A stretch of DNA of 15,691 nucleotides from CAYSWF01 sp964562905 (lineage in GTDB: Bacteria > Patescibacteriota > Andersenbacteria > UBA10190), in NCBI GenBank assembly GCA_964562905.1, contig CAZLVG010000021.1, positions 1 through 15,691 on the forward strand, written 5' to 3'. The notes under the pieces are model-generated. The model was not told where the DNA came from. It was given only the letters and a program-made list of their open reading frames with translations, and did no database searches. Made by a program: the position numbers and the translations under genes. Shown in pieces: positions 14,491 through 15,691 of this stretch. The first letter of the stretch is position 1; the number at the start of each line of letters is the position of its first letter.

Positions 14491-15477
14491 ATGGCTAAGT
14501 CCCTAGTTACGGGAGGAGCCGGCTTTATAGGCTCTCATTTGGCGGAAAGATTGTTGAGGGAGAAGTGCGAGGTGGTGGTGCTGGACGATTTGTCTACCGG
14601 ACGACTGGACAATATCACGCCTCTGCTCAGCCGCGCTAACTTCACTTTTGTGCGCGGCAACGCGGCCGACCACCGTTTGGTCCATCAATTGGTGGGCCGG
14701 ACCGACTATGTTTACCACCTGGCCGCGTCCGTGGGTGTCAAGCTGGTGGTGGGAAAGATGGTGGAGTCCATCGCCAATAACATCAAAAGTACGGAAGAGG
14801 TGCTGGAAGCGGCCAGCCGTTTTAAAAAAAGGGTGCTTTTAACTTCTACCTCCGAAGTGTACGGCCGCGGCGCCAAGGAGATATTTTCCGAAAAAGATGA
14901 TTTGGCCATGGGTCCGACTACCAAGGGCCGGTGGTCTTACGCTTGCTCCAAGGCGCTGGATGAATACATGGCTTTTGCTTACGCTCGGGAGAGAGGTTTG
15001 CAGGTTACGGTGGCGCGGCTGTTTAATACGGTGGGCGAACGGCAAAGCTCCCGCTACGGCATGGTGTTGCCTACTTTTGTTCACCAGGCTTTGAAAGGCG
15101 AGCCGCTGACTATTCACGGCGACGGGCGGCAGACACGGTGCTTTTGCCACGTCAGCGACGTGACGGGCGTCCTGGCCCGGCTCGTGAAGGAAGAAGCGTC
15201 AGTGGGCGAGGTGTACAACGTGGGCGGTACTGACAGCGTGACTATGGAAGAGCTGGCCGATCGCGTAATAGCGTTGACGGGCAGCCGTTCGCGGAAGGTT
15301 TTTGTACCCTACGAGCGGGCTTATCGGCAGGGCTTTGAAGACGTCAACCGGCGAGTGCCGGATATAAGCAAACTGAAAGAACTCATAGGCTTTGAACCGA
15401 AATTGTCACTGGACGATATCATCCTCCGAATGCGGGAATATGTAACGGAGTACGCGGACAGCGCGAAGCAGGGATAA
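14491..15477 (+). CDS. Extended-SDR NAD-dependent NDP-sugar epimerase/dehydratase
   Basis: A 328-residue extended short-chain dehydrogenase. GGAGFIGSH (8-16) is the NAD-binding glycine motif, and Asp33 in LDDLSTG follows strand 2. YHLAASVGV (75-83) is the usual NAG-like loop. TSTSEVYG (118-125) supplies the catalytic Ser/Thr. YACSK (150-154) is the Tyr-x3-Lys pair. ARLFNTVGERQ and the late DGRQTRCFCHVSDV motif place it with UDP-glucose 4-epimerase, UDP-glucuronate decarboxylase and similar enzymes that act on nucleotide sugars; which reaction it runs cannot be told. ATG 14491 is chosen over an in-frame ATG at 14452 because the Rossmann strand begins there. It starts one nucleotide after the DUF2304 stop as TGATATG, the same junction as at 5578-5584. 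Confidence 0.9.
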   Translation: MAKSLVTGGAGFIGSHLAERLLREKCEVVVLDDLSTGRLDNITPLLSRANFTFVRGNAADHRLVHQLVGRTDYVYHLAASVGVKLVVGKMVESIANNIKSTEEVLEAASRFKKRVLLTSTSEVYGRGAKEIFSEKDDLAMGPTTKGRWSYACSKALDEYMAFAYARERGLQVTVARLFNTVGERQSSRYGMVLPTFVHQALKGEPLTIHGDGRQTRCFCHVSDVTGVLARLVKEEASVGEVYNVGGTDSVTMEELADRVIALTGSRSRKVFVPYERAYRQGFEDVNRRVPDISKLKELIGFEPKLSLDDIILRMREYVTEYADSAKQG

Positions 15478-15508
15478 CTTAGGGAGAGGAAAACTAAGGA
15501 GTTTTTTT
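15478..15508 (+). terminator. Weak candidate terminator after the SDR gene
   Basis: CTTAG (15478-15482) pairs with CTAAG (15494-15498) around an 11-nt loop, and seven T residues follow at 15502-15508. The stem is short and AT-rich with a 3-nt gap before the T-run, so stability is low. The position, directly after the last stop, is what makes it plausible. Confidence 0.35.
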
Positions 15509-15516
15509 CTACAATT

Positions 15517-15550
15517 CCTCCCCCTTGACGAGAGAGGCCTCGCTTACTAA
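15517..15550. repeat. Right-end copy of the GAGAGGCC...GCTTAC repeat module
   Basis: CCTCCCCCTTGACG (15517-15530) is a variant of the palindrome half, followed by a GAGAGGCCTCGCTTAC stretch that matches 151-168 at 16 of 18 positions. As at the left end, it runs directly into TCCCTCCCCT. No gene is visible. Confidence 0.65.
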
Positions 15551-15552
15551 TC

Positions 15553-15590
15553 CCTCCCCTTGACGGGGGAGGCTAGGTGGGGGTGAAGTA
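15553..15590. repeat. Palindromic element, right copy
   Basis: CCTCCCC (15553-15559) and GGGGAGG (15566-15572) form the same 7-bp stem with the same TTGACG loop as at 35-54. The same G-rich tail ending in GTGAAGTA follows. Compared with 35-72 only two bases differ in this stretch. Orientation is the same as the left copy. Confidence 0.9.
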
Positions 15591-15639
15591 GTAACTGGTA
15601 ACTGGTAACTGGTAACTAGTAACTGGTAACTGGTAACTA
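15591..15639. repeat. Heptamer tandem array, right (7 x GTAACTG-like)
   Basis: Seven units start at 15591, 15598, 15605, 15612, 15619, 15626 and 15633. All are GTAACTG except the fourth and seventh, which are GTAACTA, the same places as in the left array. Together with 15553-15590 this makes an 87-bp copy of 35-121 with five differences by eye. The remaining bases to 15691 show no gene or motif I recognise. Confidence 0.9.
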
Positions 15640-15691
15640 TAGACATAACATCAAGAAACTGGACTAAGGGCAAGCAGTTTGTAGTTGAAGC

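Noticed and set aside
1..15691. Composite transposon bounded by the flanking repeats
   Set aside because: No transposase, integrase or target-site duplication is visible; the repeats resemble dispersed intergenic palindromes rather than insertion-sequence ends.

Overview
The window is a bacterial surface-glycan (polysaccharide or glycoconjugate) biosynthesis locus of about 15 kb. It comes from an uncultivated or poorly known bacterium that I cannot name from the sequence. TGA acts as a normal stop in many of the genes, so the standard bacterial code applies. The coding sequence is GC-rich with tight, overlapping gene junctions. The dispersed palindromic and heptameric intergenic repeats at both ends resemble those I associate with candidate-phylum genomes; this is an impression, not a placement. 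No rRNA, tRNA, CRISPR array, transposase or phage gene was found.

Layout. Positions 1-421 hold intergenic repeats. A forward operon (422-7111) encodes a DegT-family PLP enzyme with His in place of the catalytic Lys, a class I methyltransferase, a zinc-type dehydrogenase, a GT2 glycosyltransferase, a Wzx-like flippase, and a fused nucleotidylyltransferase-PfkB kinase whose domain order is the reverse of HldE. It meets a reverse operon tail to tail with a 23-nt overlap. The reverse operon, read from 13121 down to 7089, encodes a GT4, a dolichol-phosphate-mannose-synthase-like GT2, a DUF2304 membrane protein, a multi-pass GT-C-like protein, a second GT4 and a methyltransferase with a cysteine-less Trm112-like head. 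A divergent intergenic region (13122-13372) contains a compound palindrome. A second forward operon (13373-15477) encodes another DPM-like GT2, another DUF2304 protein and an extended-SDR NDP-sugar enzyme. Positions 15478-15691 return to the same repeat family as the left end.

How the genes may work together (inference). The sugar-nucleotide enzymes (DegT/ColD-like, dehydrogenase, SDR, cytidylyltransferase-kinase) would make unusual activated sugars. The GT2 and GT4 enzymes would build a lipid-linked oligosaccharide that the Wzx-like protein flips. The two methyltransferases may cap or decorate it. The GT2 + DUF2304 + GT-C string resembles a GtrB-GtrA-Gtr decoration module, in which a polyprenyl-phosphate sugar is made inside, moved across the membrane and used outside; here DUF2304 sits in the GtrA position. 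No polymerase (Wzy), Wzz or export ATPase is visible in the window.

The most noteworthy points are: two separate GT2-DUF2304 pairs; the Lys-to-His PLP enzyme in a gene of clearly different composition; the reversed HldE-like fusion; and direct-repeat copies bracketing the whole locus, each with seven heptamers and the same variant order. Everything here is read by eye. Family assignments rest on visible motifs, not on database searches.
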